A stretch of 51,093 nucleotides of DNA. Source: an uncultured SAR86 cluster bacterium (GTDB lineage Bacteria > Pseudomonadota > Gammaproteobacteria > Magnimaribacterales > D2472). The stretch is taken from NCBI GenBank assembly GCA_902558095.1, contig CACECP010000001.1, positions 154,050 to 205,142 on the forward strand, given 5' to 3'. The translations under genes and the position numbers were made by a program. The notes beneath the pieces are model-generated. The model did not search any database and was not told the DNA's origin. It saw only the letters and a program-made list of their open reading frames with translations. Below are positions 16,295 through 25,840 of the stretch, in pieces. Each line of letters opens with the position of its first letter. The first letter of the stretch is position 1.

Positions 16295-16919
16295 ATACAT
16301 ATCAGAATTTTTAGGTACTGGATTTTTATTTTGCGCCGTAGTTGGATCTGGAATAATGGCAGAAAACTTAAGTAATGATAATTCTATTATTTTACTCATA
16401 AATGCAATTGTCACTTTTTTTGCACTATACTTTTTAATTACCGCGTTTGAGTCATTTAGTAATCAATTTAATCCTGTTGTTTCATTTGTTCTTTTTTTAA
16501 ATAAAGAGATTTCTTTAAAAATATTCTGTATTTTTTGTTTGCTTCAAACATTTGGAGCAATTACTGGAGTTATGATTGCTAATATTATGTTTGGCATGGA
16601 TATTATTGAATTTTCTGAAAAAAATAGATTTGGATCAAATATTTTTCTATCTGAAATTATTGCTAGTTTTGGATTGGTATTTTTTATACTGATATCGAAC
16701 AAAGCAAAAATACCATTAGTCGTTGCATCTTATATAGGAGCTGCATATTGGTTCACATCCTCAACTTCTTTTGCAAATCCTGCAGGAACGATTGGAAGAA
16801 TGTTTTCAAATAGCTTTGCTGGTATAAATCCAGAAAACGTACTTTATTTTTGTATTGCACAAATAATTGGAGGCATTTTTGCTTTCTTAATTTATAGATA
16901 TTTCTTCAAAACTAATTAA
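16281..16919 (+). CDS. MIP/aquaporin-family channel
   Basis: This 212-residue, six-helix channel starts at the ATG giving MKISKYISEFLGTGF, which overlaps ppx by 14 nt; an ATG ten codons upstream adds a non-family extension. The two half-helix motifs are NPV (64-66) and NPA (166-168), so the first is a variant. The second reads FANPAGTIGR with Gly where aquaporins of the AqpZ/GlpF type have Arg. The phrase after it, NSFAGINPENV, resembles the MIP subfamily often found beside arsenic genes. The solute (water, glycerol, arsenite or methylated arsenic) cannot be assigned. It is third in the ppk2-ppx operon. Confidence 0.82.
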   Translation: MKISKYISEFLGTGFLFCAVVGSGIMAENLSNDNSIILLINAIVTFFALYFLITAFESFSNQFNPVVSFVLFLNKEISLKIFCIFCLLQTFGAITGVMIANIMFGMDIIEFSEKNRFGSNIFLSEIIASFGLVFFILISNKAKIPLVVASYIGAAYWFTSSTSFANPAGTIGRMFSNSFAGINPENVLYFCIAQIIGGIFAFLIYRYFFKTN

Positions 16920-17355
16920 AAACTAGTTTCGTTGTAAAATCTTTTGCATTCTTAGAATAATATATATTGCTTAGCTCCCTACTCAATCTAAAAGCTATTT
17001 CGTCTGAAATTGAAATTGATTCTTTTAAATTATTTGTTTTAAAGGAAACCATAAGAGAATTATCTTCTTCAACAATTATAAGATCGGAAATGGAATCTTG
17101 CAGAAGGTTCCTTATGAACAACTCTATCTCTTCAATATTTGATGATTGGCTTAATGCATTATTGCCAAGTAATTCTGCCTTTGAGACAACATATTCATAA
17201 TCAGATTTAGCTTTATCTAATTGTTTTGATGAGAAATTCAAATTCGTAGTAATATTATTTATAAAATAAGACAATACACCGATACCAATTAAAAATAATG
17301 CAATAAAGATTAAATTTTTTTCTCTTTTATTAAGACTATTTAACAAATTATTCAT
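16912..17355 (-). CDS. gspM: T2SS inner-membrane protein GspM
   Basis: This 147-residue bitopic protein has a cytoplasmic N-terminus (NKREKN) and one helix (about 14-33). A short coiled-coil-like stretch and a small alpha/beta periplasmic domain follow, as in GspM. GspM works with GspL and GspE in the inner-membrane assembly platform. Low sequence conservation is usual for the family; position directly after gspL (8-nt overlap) and topology make the case. It is the last gene of the operon, and its end overlaps the convergent channel gene by 8 nt. There is no gspN. Confidence 0.8.
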   Translation of the reverse strand: MNNLLNSLNKREKNLIFIALFLIGIGVLSYFINNITTNLNFSSKQLDKAKSDYEYVVSKAELLGNNALSQSSNIEEIELFIRNLLQDSISDLIIVEEDNSLMVSFKTNNLKESISISDEIAFRLSRELSNIYYSKNAKDFTTKLVFN

Positions 17356-18505
17356 CTTTTAACTCAATTTTAATTTCACCTGAAATTTTACTATTTTCAT
17401 TAATTGTATTCTCATCGATGATGTTTACATTAAATCTATCAACAGTATTCTTAACTACTTCATATTGCATTTTAGGTAATTCTAATAAATTTAAAGTTGC
17501 CTGATTTAATTTAATATCAATTTCAACAGATTCTATATACTTCTCACCCAAGGAAATTAAAAAGCCATAATTTTGAAATTTTGATTTATTTTTTGAAGGT
17601 TGTAACTTTGATGATCCGGGTATTTGTTCAATTAATTGGTCAATTTGAATCTTTGGGGTGACAATTCTATTTGTATTTTTATCAATCATTTTAAAAATAT
17701 TAAATATTTCAGTTTCATAAATATCAATCTGCTTATTGTTTTGAGCAATAAGGATATACGGTAAAGCAACTAATGAAGTTAACATCAAAAGACATACATA
17801 AAGCTCAACTTTAGAAAAATTAAACTTATTAAAAATATTTTTAAATGAGAATTCAAACCTAAAAAGATTTGGCAGATTGTCGTTCATTGATAAGAAAAAT
17901 TGTTCAATAGAACCGCCTTTGCTGTTTTTATAACCCCCAAGTTCTTTTATTGGTATATTGGTAAAAACATTAGGTTCAAAATTAATATATTTCGATTCAA
18001 CCATTTCTAGATATTGTGTTAATGATTCAAAATCTGTTGAAGAGCCAGTCCCATCAGCAAATGAAAACAGAAAACTATTATTGAATTCAGTAATAGTATT
18101 GATATCAATATTCTTATTTAAAAAATAATCAGGTACTAAAATTACTTTGCACTTTAATTTATTAAGAGAAGTATTAAGCGCTTTATACAATTCTTTGTTA
18201 ATTACAAACCCAACATTATCAAATATAAAAAATTCATTCTCAGACACATCATTAACAATGAATCCATCAACCTCTGACATAAAATTTGCAATATTGTTTT
18301 GTTCTGATAATTTTTTATTTTTTTTAAAAGGGTAGCTTCCTACAATCGATGAGGGTATTAGGTAAATTAATTTATCCTTGTATGTAAGTGATAAAAAGTC
18401 ATCTAAATCATTATAATTATTTGATTTTTTATAATTATCAGAGTTTTTATGATATTTTCCATAATTAAAATCTAAATTATCTGGATATGCTATAAAAGTA
18501 TTCAT
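17348..18505 (-). CDS. gspL: T2SS assembly-platform protein GspL
   Basis: This 385-residue protein has a long cytoplasmic actin-like domain (residues 1-235), one membrane helix near 240-258 (YVCLLMLTSLVALPYIL) and a periplasmic ferredoxin-like part to the end. This is GspL topology. GspL anchors the ATPase GspE to the membrane. The ATPase-like domain is strongly diverged, as usual. The start overlaps the gspK stop by one base. Confidence 0.83.
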   Translation of the reverse strand: MNTFIAYPDNLDFNYGKYHKNSDNYKKSNNYNDLDDFLSLTYKDKLIYLIPSSIVGSYPFKKNKKLSEQNNIANFMSEVDGFIVNDVSENEFFIFDNVGFVINKELYKALNTSLNKLKCKVILVPDYFLNKNIDINTITEFNNSFLFSFADGTGSSTDFESLTQYLEMVESKYINFEPNVFTNIPIKELGGYKNSKGGSIEQFFLSMNDNLPNLFRFEFSFKNIFNKFNFSKVELYVCLLMLTSLVALPYILIAQNNKQIDIYETEIFNIFKMIDKNTNRIVTPKIQIDQLIEQIPGSSKLQPSKNKSKFQNYGFLISLGEKYIESVEIDIKLNQATLNLLELPKMQYEVVKNTVDRFNVNIIDENTINENSKISGEIKIELKDE

Positions 18506-19473
18506 TATATTCCATTATAGATTCTTGAAATAATAAAACCATTATTATTGTCTTCATAAATTATTATACTTTTCGAAGAAGATACAAATTCGTTAAAGTT
18601 AATTTCTGAGTTAAGCTCAAAAATATTTGATTTAAATATAATATTACCGTGAACATCTTTTAAATCTAAGTCAGGAAAACTGCTTACAAAATTATTTAAA
18701 TCATCAAAGCCTGATTTAGGAATATTATCTAAAATATACTCAGCATCCTTTATGGTTAAGTTTGAAAAAATAGAACTTAATAAATATGCATCTTCTAAAT
18801 CTAATGTATTAATATTTAAAGATAAGTCATTTAGTTTTGGTATTGCACAAAAATGATTTTTAAAAATATTCCAATCTATTTGTTTTACAGCGGGTATGCT
18901 CTTTAATTCTTCAATTGAAACCATTAATCTCATGCCTGTATATTCTCTTGGACTATGTAATGGACCTGAATAGTAATAATCCTCAAGTCCATAAGCTCTA
19001 GGGTTTGCATCTTTATCAATCCAATCAATAATTTGATCAATTACCTCTTCAATAATGTTATTGTCTATTTCATTAAAAGATAAAATTTTTTTAAATGCAG
19101 CTGATGTTTTTTTATTTTCAATATAGTCATCATCATTTAGGCTAACAATTGAATTAATATTGAAACAATTTCCATAATCTGAAATCTTTCCAATAATTTC
19201 AGCTCCATTTATGTTAAATACTATTGGCTCATTAATAATTGGATTATCTTTTGTTAGCTTTTTTGAATTAAACCTCAACTCTTTTTCAATCTTATCTTGC
19301 GCTAAAGATTCAATGTTACGGAAGATATTTAATGATAACGTTTGAAATTCAATATATTGAGCTCTTTTAAGAGATAAAAGATATTTATTGCCAAATAAAA
19401 CAGCAACTGAAGACAACAATAAAACTATTAATAAAATTGATATTAAAACAACGCCTTTATCTTTTGAATACAT
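18505..19473 (-). CDS. gspK: T2SS minor pseudopilin GspK
   Basis: This roughly 322-residue protein starts at the ATG giving MYSKDKG, so that the prepilin cleavage site Gly-Val follows a short leader; a start 19 codons upstream would give an unlikely long leader. After cleavage the helix is VVLISILLIVLLLSSVAVLF. Position +5 is Ile, not Glu, the known exception of GspK, which caps the pseudopilus. The large globular domain, including DWIDKDANPRAYGLEDYYY, is typical of GspK. Its start overlaps gspJ by 17 nt. Confidence 0.88.
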   Translation of the reverse strand: MYSKDKGVVLISILLIVLLLSSVAVLFGNKYLLSLKRAQYIEFQTLSLNIFRNIESLAQDKIEKELRFNSKKLTKDNPIINEPIVFNINGAEIIGKISDYGNCFNINSIVSLNDDDYIENKKTSAAFKKILSFNEIDNNIIEEVIDQIIDWIDKDANPRAYGLEDYYYSGPLHSPREYTGMRLMVSIEELKSIPAVKQIDWNIFKNHFCAIPKLNDLSLNINTLDLEDAYLLSSIFSNLTIKDAEYILDNIPKSGFDDLNNFVSSFPDLDLKDVHGNIIFKSNIFELNSEINFNEFVSSSKSIIIYEDNNNGFIISRIYNGI

Positions 19474-20050
19474 AATCAATATTTGGTTCAATAATCCATA
19501 TATACTCTTTGCCACTCTTTTTGAATTCAAGCTTTATTAAAGTTGGTATTTGTCTTTCCGTAATTGGGCTAACTGGCCATCTGTCATACCAACTTCTTTC
19601 ATGCATGAATTTAATATCTAAATCAGATATTTCCTCTATAAAATTTGATTTTATACTTTCATCACTGTTGTAAGGGTTGGATGAAAAAAATTGCTTTCGA
19701 ATAAGCATATTATCATCTAGCACATATTCAATTCTTTTAATCGGTGATATTTCATTAGAGATAGATTTTATTTTAGAATTAAATAAGATTCTTTTATCAA
19801 TATTACTTCCTGAGAATGTACCTTTAATATTGTTCCCATAATAATCTCGTAATGGCACATTTATTATTTGTCTTAAATCCCTTCTTAAAATTATAGATGA
19901 AAAATTTAATGCACTAGCTGATTGTAATCTCTCAGATGAAGTGCGTTCTGTCTCTAAAGAAGATTGAAGAATGTTTGATGTAATAATAGTTATCATTGAA
20001 AGAATAACTAATGAGACTAATACCTCTATTAACGTAAAACCTTTACTCAT
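19457..20050 (-). CDS. gspJ: T2SS minor pseudopilin GspJ
   Basis: This 197-residue type IV-like prepilin has the leader MSKG followed by FTLIEVLVSLVILSMITIIT, with the conserved Glu at +5. The size and the C-terminal region with WIIEPNIDYVFKR fit GspJ. Minor pseudopilins I, J and K form the tip complex of the pseudopilus. It overlaps gspI by 4 nt (ATGA type), indicating coupling. Confidence 0.87.
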   Translation of the reverse strand: MSKGFTLIEVLVSLVILSMITIITSNILQSSLETERTSSERLQSASALNFSSIILRRDLRQIINVPLRDYYGNNIKGTFSGSNIDKRILFNSKIKSISNEISPIKRIEYVLDDNMLIRKQFFSSNPYNSDESIKSNFIEEISDLDIKFMHERSWYDRWPVSPITERQIPTLIKLEFKKSGKEYIWIIEPNIDYVFKR

Positions 20051-20415
20051 TTTTTATAAAGACCTTTTATTGAGTAGATATATGTTTTTTCATTTTCAAG
20101 CCTTACAAAAATTTCATATTCAAAAAAGTCATCACTAGCCCCATTATTAATAGTCTCATTCCACTGCCATTTTTGGCCTCCCATTACCATTTCACCACTT
20201 CTCTCTGTTGGCTTTAATGATTTTTCTAGTGTATGTATCAAAGAGATGCGATTATTTGCAACCTCTTTAGCTAAATATCTTTGTTCTAGTTCATAACTTG
20301 ATACAGATGTTGATATAATTAAATTATAAATTGTAATTACAGATACACTCAATATAAATAGTGAAACCACTACCTCTATCAAACTAAATCCTTTCTTAAT
20401 ATCTGATAACTTCAT
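20047..20415 (-). CDS. gspI: T2SS minor pseudopilin GspI
   Basis: This 122-residue prepilin has leader MKLSDIKKG followed by FSLIEVVVSLFILSVSVITI, Glu at +5. The motif AKEVANNRI in the region after the helix matches the GspI signature. GspI nucleates the pseudopilus tip with J and K. Its start lies within the 3' end of gspH. Confidence 0.87.
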   Translation of the reverse strand: MKLSDIKKGFSLIEVVVSLFILSVSVITIYNLIISTSVSSYELEQRYLAKEVANNRISLIHTLEKSLKPTERSGEMVMGGQKWQWNETINNGASDDFFEYEIFVRLENEKTYIYSIKGLYKK

Positions 20416-20905
20416 TGATTACTTTTCCATTATTTTTTATAACTATTCTTTGGATATAGTCATTATGATAAATGTCTATTTCTCCTCCTGAATTTTCACC
20501 TGAAGGATAAAAAATCATTAAAGGAGAATCTCTTTGAATTTCATCGATTCTAGTTATAGTTCCATCTTCAAATCTAAATGTCATCCTTAAAGACGTTATT
20601 TCATTTAAGAATGAATTATCGAAATCATAATCTATTTCTTTTTTTTCGTTATCGAATATATAGTTTGCAAATTGTTTGTTTGAGTTTAGATGCCAGCCAA
20701 TTATATTCCCAGTAACAATACTTTCTTCTGTTAAGAAATTTACTGATTTTTCAAATGAATTAATTTTAGAATCTACAGATTTAAGTGTGCTAAAGTTTAA
20801 TGTAATAAAAGTGGTTGAAATGCCTATAATAATTAATACGACAATTATTTCTATTAAGGTATAGCCTTTTTGATATTTGTTACTATTGCATCCAGTTTCC
20901 AACAT
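20396..20905 (-). CDS. gspH: T2SS minor pseudopilin GspH
   Basis: This roughly 169-residue prepilin starts at the ATG giving MLETGCNSNKYQKG, which places the cleavage site before YTLIEIIVVLIIIGIS with Glu at +5. The longer frame upstream overlaps the gspG coding region and adds no family sequence. The beta-rich remainder, with MIFYPSGENSGGEI, fits GspH, which carries such FxPxG motifs near the end. It overlaps the gspG end by 23 nt. Confidence 0.82.
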   Translation of the reverse strand: MLETGCNSNKYQKGYTLIEIIVVLIIIGISTTFITLNFSTLKSVDSKINSFEKSVNFLTEESIVTGNIIGWHLNSNKQFANYIFDNEKKEIDYDFDNSFLNEITSLRMTFRFEDGTITRIDEIQRDSPLMIFYPSGENSGGEIDIYHNDYIQRIVIKNNGKVINEVIRY

Positions 20906-21314
20906 CAGCATCCTCGCCTGTACCTCCCTCAATACCATCCGCGCCGAGGGTATAAAGGTCATATTTTAATGATCTTCTTGAAGGATATTCATATATATAC
21001 TCTCTCCCCCATGGATCTTCAGGTATTGAAGAAATATAGCCTCCCTCAGGATACAAGAGTGGATTCTTTAATTCAGAATGTGGTTTAACCAAGGCATCTA
21101 GACCTTGAGATGTTGTAGGATAAGATAATTCATTAAATCTATAAATTTCTAATGCTTTATTTATGTTAGCCATATCTGCTCTAATTTTTTCAAAATTAGC
21201 TCTTTGGAAAACAGGGCTCACATTAACTATGACTACAGTTGCCAAAATTCCTAAAATAACAAGAACTGCCATAAGCTCTACAAGGGTGAATCCTTTTGTT
21301 GTATTTTTTCTCAT
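20883..21314 (-). CDS. gspG: T2SS major pseudopilin GspG
   Basis: This 143-residue protein has leader MRKNTTKG followed by FTLVELMAVLVILGILATVV, Glu at +5. The C-terminal half shows the GspG signature (YPTTSQGLDALV, DPWGREYIYEYP, and the calcium-site region LGADGIEGGTGEDADVGNW). It forms the shaft of the pseudopilus that pushes substrates through GspD. The length is standard. Confidence 0.96.
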   Translation of the reverse strand: MRKNTTKGFTLVELMAVLVILGILATVVIVNVSPVFQRANFEKIRADMANINKALEIYRFNELSYPTTSQGLDALVKPHSELKNPLLYPEGGYISSIPEDPWGREYIYEYPSRRSLKYDLYTLGADGIEGGTGEDADVGNWMQ

Positions 21315-22501
21315 ATAGCTAATGTATTCATTTGCATAATTGGTATTAGTATAGCTAGAACAATGAGTAATACAAAACCACCCATAATAATTATTACAGC
21401 CGGTTCAAGTAATGACAAAAATATGGACCTTTTCTTTTCGATTTCAGATTTCATAAAGTGTGAAACTTTATTAAACATTGTAATCAAATTTCCAGACCTA
21501 TAACCACTTGAAACTAATTGGATAAAAATATCTGGGAATATATTATATTTCTTTAGTGTATTAATAAAATCCTTGCCCTCTCTTACATCGTTATTAGAAT
21601 TAGTAATAATATTTCCTAAATATTTATTATTAAAAACTTTAGTTGACTCATCTAAAGCTATATCAAGATTAGAGCCTGATGCAAGAAGGAGTTCCATGGT
21701 GCTAGCAAATCTTTCAAGCTCAGAGTTTAATAAAAAATTTCCAACGAAAGGGATTTTTAGCATTTTCTTATGTGCTTTTATTTTATTATTTTTATTTTTT
21801 ATATAATTTTTATACAAATAATAAATTGCAATCCAGACCAATAAACATATTGAAATAATTAGAACTATATTATTAGAAATGCCTAAAAGTAACTTTGTTA
21901 TAAATGGCAAATCTGCTCCAGCTTTTACAAATTGATTTATTACTTGTGGTAGAACAAAAGTAAGTAAAGAGACTATTACAATAATAGAAAACCCTATTAA
22001 AATTAAAGGATATGTCATAGCCGATGTAACCTTTTGCCTGATCGATGCTGTTTCTTCAAGATAGTCTGCTAATTTAGAAAAAACTACATCTAGATTTCCT
22101 GATGAATCTCCTGCAGACACCATAGAGATGTATGTACTAGAAAATACTTCTGGAAATTTCTTCATTGAATTGCCAAGTCTTTTACCTTGAATAATATCTT
22201 CTTTGAGATTAAAAATTACATATATAAGATTTTTATTTTTTAATTGGCTTGCTGTTATTTCTAAGGCATCAACAATCGGGGTATTTGCATCTAAAAGAAT
22301 AGATAGTTGTCTAGTCATTACAACAATGTCTTTATTTTTAACTTTTAATTTTTTTCCAGTATTTTTTGATTCAGATACTTTTAGAGGTGTTAAATGAATT
22401 TCTTTAATCATTTTTCGAGCTTCTCTTTCAGAGTCAGCGCTAAGAATGCCTTTCTTTTTTACACCTAGCTCATTTATAGCTATATAACTAAATGCCGGCA
22501 T
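21311..22501 (-). CDS. gspF: T2SS inner-membrane platform protein GspF
   Basis: This 396-residue polytopic protein opens with MPAFSYIAINELGVKKKGIL and has two T2SSF domains (about residues 60-185 and 260-385) and three membrane helices near 165-190, 210-230 and 365-390. The motif MVSAGDSSGNLD in the first domain is characteristic. GspF is the rotor-like centre of the assembly platform. It overlaps gspE by 14 nt and gspG by 4 nt. Confidence 0.95.
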   Translation of the reverse strand: MPAFSYIAINELGVKKKGILSADSEREARKMIKEIHLTPLKVSESKNTGKKLKVKNKDIVVMTRQLSILLDANTPIVDALEITASQLKNKNLIYVIFNLKEDIIQGKRLGNSMKKFPEVFSSTYISMVSAGDSSGNLDVVFSKLADYLEETASIRQKVTSAMTYPLILIGFSIIVIVSLLTFVLPQVINQFVKAGADLPFITKLLLGISNNIVLIISICLLVWIAIYYLYKNYIKNKNNKIKAHKKMLKIPFVGNFLLNSELERFASTMELLLASGSNLDIALDESTKVFNNKYLGNIITNSNNDVREGKDFINTLKKYNIFPDIFIQLVSSGYRSGNLITMFNKVSHFMKSEIEKKRSIFLSLLEPAVIIIMGGFVLLIVLAILIPIMQMNTLAI

Positions 22502-23987
22502 CTTCTTTAATGTTATTGACTCTAATTATTTCTTCACAAGATGTAACACCATCTAAAATTAGCCTTACTGATGCCTTATCAATGGAATGATTGTCTTTAA
22601 AGACATAATCAGATATTTCATTTTCTGATGCCTCATTGTGAATAAGATTTTTTAGTTTTTTATCAACCTGTATGCATTCTGCAATTGCAATTCTGCCCTG
22701 ATATCCTGTGCCATTACAATGATCACACCCTACAGGATAATATACATCTTGAGATTTATTTAATTTAAATAACTCTGCTGATTCAGGCGAAATCTTTTTT
22801 TTATTTTTACAATGGGAGCATAGTCTTCTTACCAATCTTTGAGAGATAATTGTTTTTAAACTTGATGCCAATAAAAATGATTCAATTCCCATATCTCGCA
22901 ATCTGGTGATAGCTGCAACTGCGCTATTTGTATGAACTGTTGATAGTACTAAATGTCCGGTTAGACTTGATTGAATGCCTATTTGAGCTGTTTCAATATC
23001 TCTCATCTCCCCAACCATTACTACATCTGGATCTTGTCTGAGGATTGCTCTTAGACCTTTTGCAAAAGTATATCCAGTTTTTGTGTTTACTTGAGTCTGT
23101 CCAATGCCATCTAGAGTATATTCAATTGGATCTTCAACTGTAAGAATATTCTGGGATGAATCACTTAAATACCTTAAACCTGCATATAAGGTTGTTGTTT
23201 TACCAGAGCCTGTAGGGCCAGTGAACAAAATAATTCCTTCAGGATCTTTCAATGAAGATTTATAATTTGATAAAATTTTTGTAGGTAATCCTAAATCATC
23301 AATATTAATTTGTGCAGACTGTTTGTCTAAAATTCTTAAAACAATTCTTTCACCATGCGAAGAAGGTAGTGTTGAAACCCTTACATCTACACTTTTATCT
23401 CCAAGAGATAATGAAACTCTTCCATCTTGAGGTAGTCTTCTTTCTGAAATATCAAGACCTGAAATAATTTTTATACGTGATATTAAAAATGATGCTATCT
23501 TACTATCCTGTCTTAGAATCTCTTTTAAAATACCATCTACTCTAAAACGAATCTTTATATGATTTTCATATGGTTCAAAGTGAATATCAGACGCCCTACT
23601 TTTAATTGCTTGACTAATAATTCCATTTATTAATTTGATTATTGGAGCATCATTATTGCCACTCAACAAATCTTCAGTAGCGGTAATACTTCCAGCAAAA
23701 TCTTGAAGATCAAATTCATCAGATAATTCATCAGTTATGTCATTATTGTGATTTGTTGATGAAAATGAGTTAGTTAATATTTCATTAAAGTATTCAGAGC
23801 TACATATTTCATACTTAAAATCTGACTTTAAAAATCTTCGAATTTCGTGATAAAGGGTTATTGTTAATTTGTATGGTGATAAAGCTAAATAACCATGTTC
23901 TGTTTCAGAGACTATTACTTCATTTTCTTTTACAAAATCATAAGGCAGGATATCTGTCTTATAGTTTTCAGCCTCAGTTTCAGACAT
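22488..23987 (-). CDS. gspE: T2SS ATPase GspE
   Basis: This 499-residue secretion ATPase has an N-terminal domain (1-100) and a RecA-like core with Walker A GPTGSGKT (257-264), the Asp box ILTVEDPIEY (281-290), Walker B region QDPDVVMVGEMRD (318-330) and the His box TGHLVLSTVHTN. A four-cysteine zinc motif is present (CSHC ... CDHC). It powers pseudopilus assembly in the cytoplasm, docked on GspL. It begins 2 nt after the gspD stop. The family length and all motifs are intact. Confidence 0.97.
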   Translation of the reverse strand: MSETEAENYKTDILPYDFVKENEVIVSETEHGYLALSPYKLTITLYHEIRRFLKSDFKYEICSSEYFNEILTNSFSSTNHNNDITDELSDEFDLQDFAGSITATEDLLSGNNDAPIIKLINGIISQAIKSRASDIHFEPYENHIKIRFRVDGILKEILRQDSKIASFLISRIKIISGLDISERRLPQDGRVSLSLGDKSVDVRVSTLPSSHGERIVLRILDKQSAQINIDDLGLPTKILSNYKSSLKDPEGIILFTGPTGSGKTTTLYAGLRYLSDSSQNILTVEDPIEYTLDGIGQTQVNTKTGYTFAKGLRAILRQDPDVVMVGEMRDIETAQIGIQSSLTGHLVLSTVHTNSAVAAITRLRDMGIESFLLASSLKTIISQRLVRRLCSHCKNKKKISPESAELFKLNKSQDVYYPVGCDHCNGTGYQGRIAIAECIQVDKKLKNLIHNEASENEISDYVFKDNHSIDKASVRLILDGVTSCEEIIRVNNIKEDAGI

Positions 23988-23989
23988 AC

Positions 23990-25837
23990 TTATTCATTCT
24001 TTTCAGTAAGATCTATTACTTCTTTTTTTTCGTCTAGCTCTTGTTGAGCCTTTATAAAATTATACTTCTCTAAAGATACTGCTTGTGCTGTACTTGAATC
24101 TATTAAAATTGTTGGTTTTAAAAATACCATTAAGTTCTTCTTACTAGTGGTCGTTGATGAAGACTGAAATAGTTTTCCTAATAATGGTATTGATCCAAGT
24201 ATGGGCACTTTAGAGACAACTTCTTGGACATCTTCGTCGATCAAACCACCTAATACAATTATTTGATTATTATCTACCAAAACTGTGGTTTCAATTTCTC
24301 TCTTATTAGTTATTAAATCAGTTCCGCTTTGTGCTACACCTGCAATGCCAGATACACCTTGTTTAATATTTAATATTACAGAGGTACCTTCATCTATCTG
24401 AGGAGTTATTTCTAATTCAATACCAACTTCTTGACGAGAAGTTGTTCTAAATGGATTTGAATTATTTGTACCAAGACTTTCTCCAGTGGTAATTGGTATT
24501 TCTTGACCAATAAATAATCTCGCTGGCTCATTATCCATTGCTAATATTGATGGTGTTGATAATATGTTTGAATCTGTATCAGAAGCTATTGCATTTATTA
24601 TTCCAACAAAATTATTTTCTCCGGATGTCATGTCACCAAATCCAGCCACTAAACCTTGAGTATTTAACAATGAAGAAACTGCTGTTGTTGTAAGTGTGAC
24701 ATTTGTATTATCATCTGATGCTCCAGCTATACTAAGAAGATCAGGACCTGTACCAGAAAATCTCGTTACTCCAATGGGTATACTTTCATCATCGCCACCA
24801 GTATAAATAGTTTCTACTCCAAGTGATTTGGCTGCTTTTTCAGACAAATCAACAACAATAGCCTCCACTAAAACTTGAGCCCTTCTAATATCAAGTTTTG
24901 CGATAATATTTTTTATAGAATTTAGATTTTCTTCAGCAGAAGAAATAATTAGAGAGTTTGTTTTCTCGTGATGTGTTATGACAGTCTTTGATCCTTCTGT
25001 TTCACTCACAAATGTGCTTGCTATTGAGCTAAGAATAGATGCAACATCCTGTGCTTTAGCATATTTTAAATAAATAACATCTGTAGTGTCGTTATTTGTA
25101 ATATCTTTATCAAGACTATTAAGTGTAGACTTTATGTTTTTAGCAACAATTTCGTTTGAGGATAAAATTACTGAATTTGATGGAGTAAATGGTATTGCAA
25201 CAAAATTATTAATTGTTGGATTATTCTGTGATTTAAGTTTATCTAATATCCTTACAGCCTCTATTGAAGAAAGATTGTCGAGCTTAATAGTTGTAATCTT
25301 GGCAACATTATTTTTATCTAAGTCTCTTAGTAAATTTTTAATTCTCTGAACATTACTAGAGCGATCTACGAGAAGAATAGAGTTTACTGAGGGGATGCTA
25401 GACAAATGAGCTTGCCTTCCTGTGATAGGCTTAATCATTGGCAAAATTTCTCCTGTAGACCTATTATTTAATGGAATTACTACTGTCTCAAAATCACCAG
25501 ATGAATAATCTAAGGTTTTATCTCTGGTAGCCTCGTTTTCAGGAATAACTCGAAGGAAACCATCTTCAGAAATAGTACTGAATCCATTTACCTGTATTGT
25601 TCTTAAATATACATTCCATACTTGATCTCTATCTAAATTAGCATTTGAATATATTGTTACCTTTCCTTTTACTCTTGGATCTAAAATGATTGTTTTTTTG
25701 GAAAACTGAGCAATGTCCTGAGTTACTTTTTTTATATCAACATCTTCATAATTTAATATAAAGGTATCTTGAGCACTAAGATTATTAAAAGAAATTAAGA
25801 AGAATAAAATAAAAAATTTTTTCATTGATATGTTCAT
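23990..25837 (-). CDS. gspD: T2SS outer-membrane secretin GspD
   Basis: This 615-residue protein has a signal peptide (about 1-22, ending NNLSA), N0-N3 periplasmic repeats (N0 from VDIKKVTQDIAQFSKKTIIL) and the C-terminal secretin barrel (IPITTGES near residue 445, then EVGIELEITPQI and VPILGSIPLLGKLFQ). It forms the outer-membrane gate. An ATG four codons in (MKKFFILFF) is an equally plausible start. No GspS pilotin gene is seen in the window. It starts 3 nt after the gspC stop. Confidence 0.96.
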   Translation of the reverse strand: MNISMKKFFILFFLISFNNLSAQDTFILNYEDVDIKKVTQDIAQFSKKTIILDPRVKGKVTIYSNANLDRDQVWNVYLRTIQVNGFSTISEDGFLRVIPENEATRDKTLDYSSGDFETVVIPLNNRSTGEILPMIKPITGRQAHLSSIPSVNSILLVDRSSNVQRIKNLLRDLDKNNVAKITTIKLDNLSSIEAVRILDKLKSQNNPTINNFVAIPFTPSNSVILSSNEIVAKNIKSTLNSLDKDITNNDTTDVIYLKYAKAQDVASILSSIASTFVSETEGSKTVITHHEKTNSLIISSAEENLNSIKNIIAKLDIRRAQVLVEAIVVDLSEKAAKSLGVETIYTGGDDESIPIGVTRFSGTGPDLLSIAGASDDNTNVTLTTTAVSSLLNTQGLVAGFGDMTSGENNFVGIINAIASDTDSNILSTPSILAMDNEPARLFIGQEIPITTGESLGTNNSNPFRTTSRQEVGIELEITPQIDEGTSVILNIKQGVSGIAGVAQSGTDLITNKREIETTVLVDNNQIIVLGGLIDEDVQEVVSKVPILGSIPLLGKLFQSSSTTTSKKNLMVFLKPTILIDSSTAQAVSLEKYNFIKAQQELDEKKEVIDLTEKNE

Positions 25838-25840
25838 ATA

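Noticed and set aside
20870-21088. Plus-strand frame across gspG/gspH
   Set aside because: Opposite two well-supported pseudopilin genes; no protein-like features.
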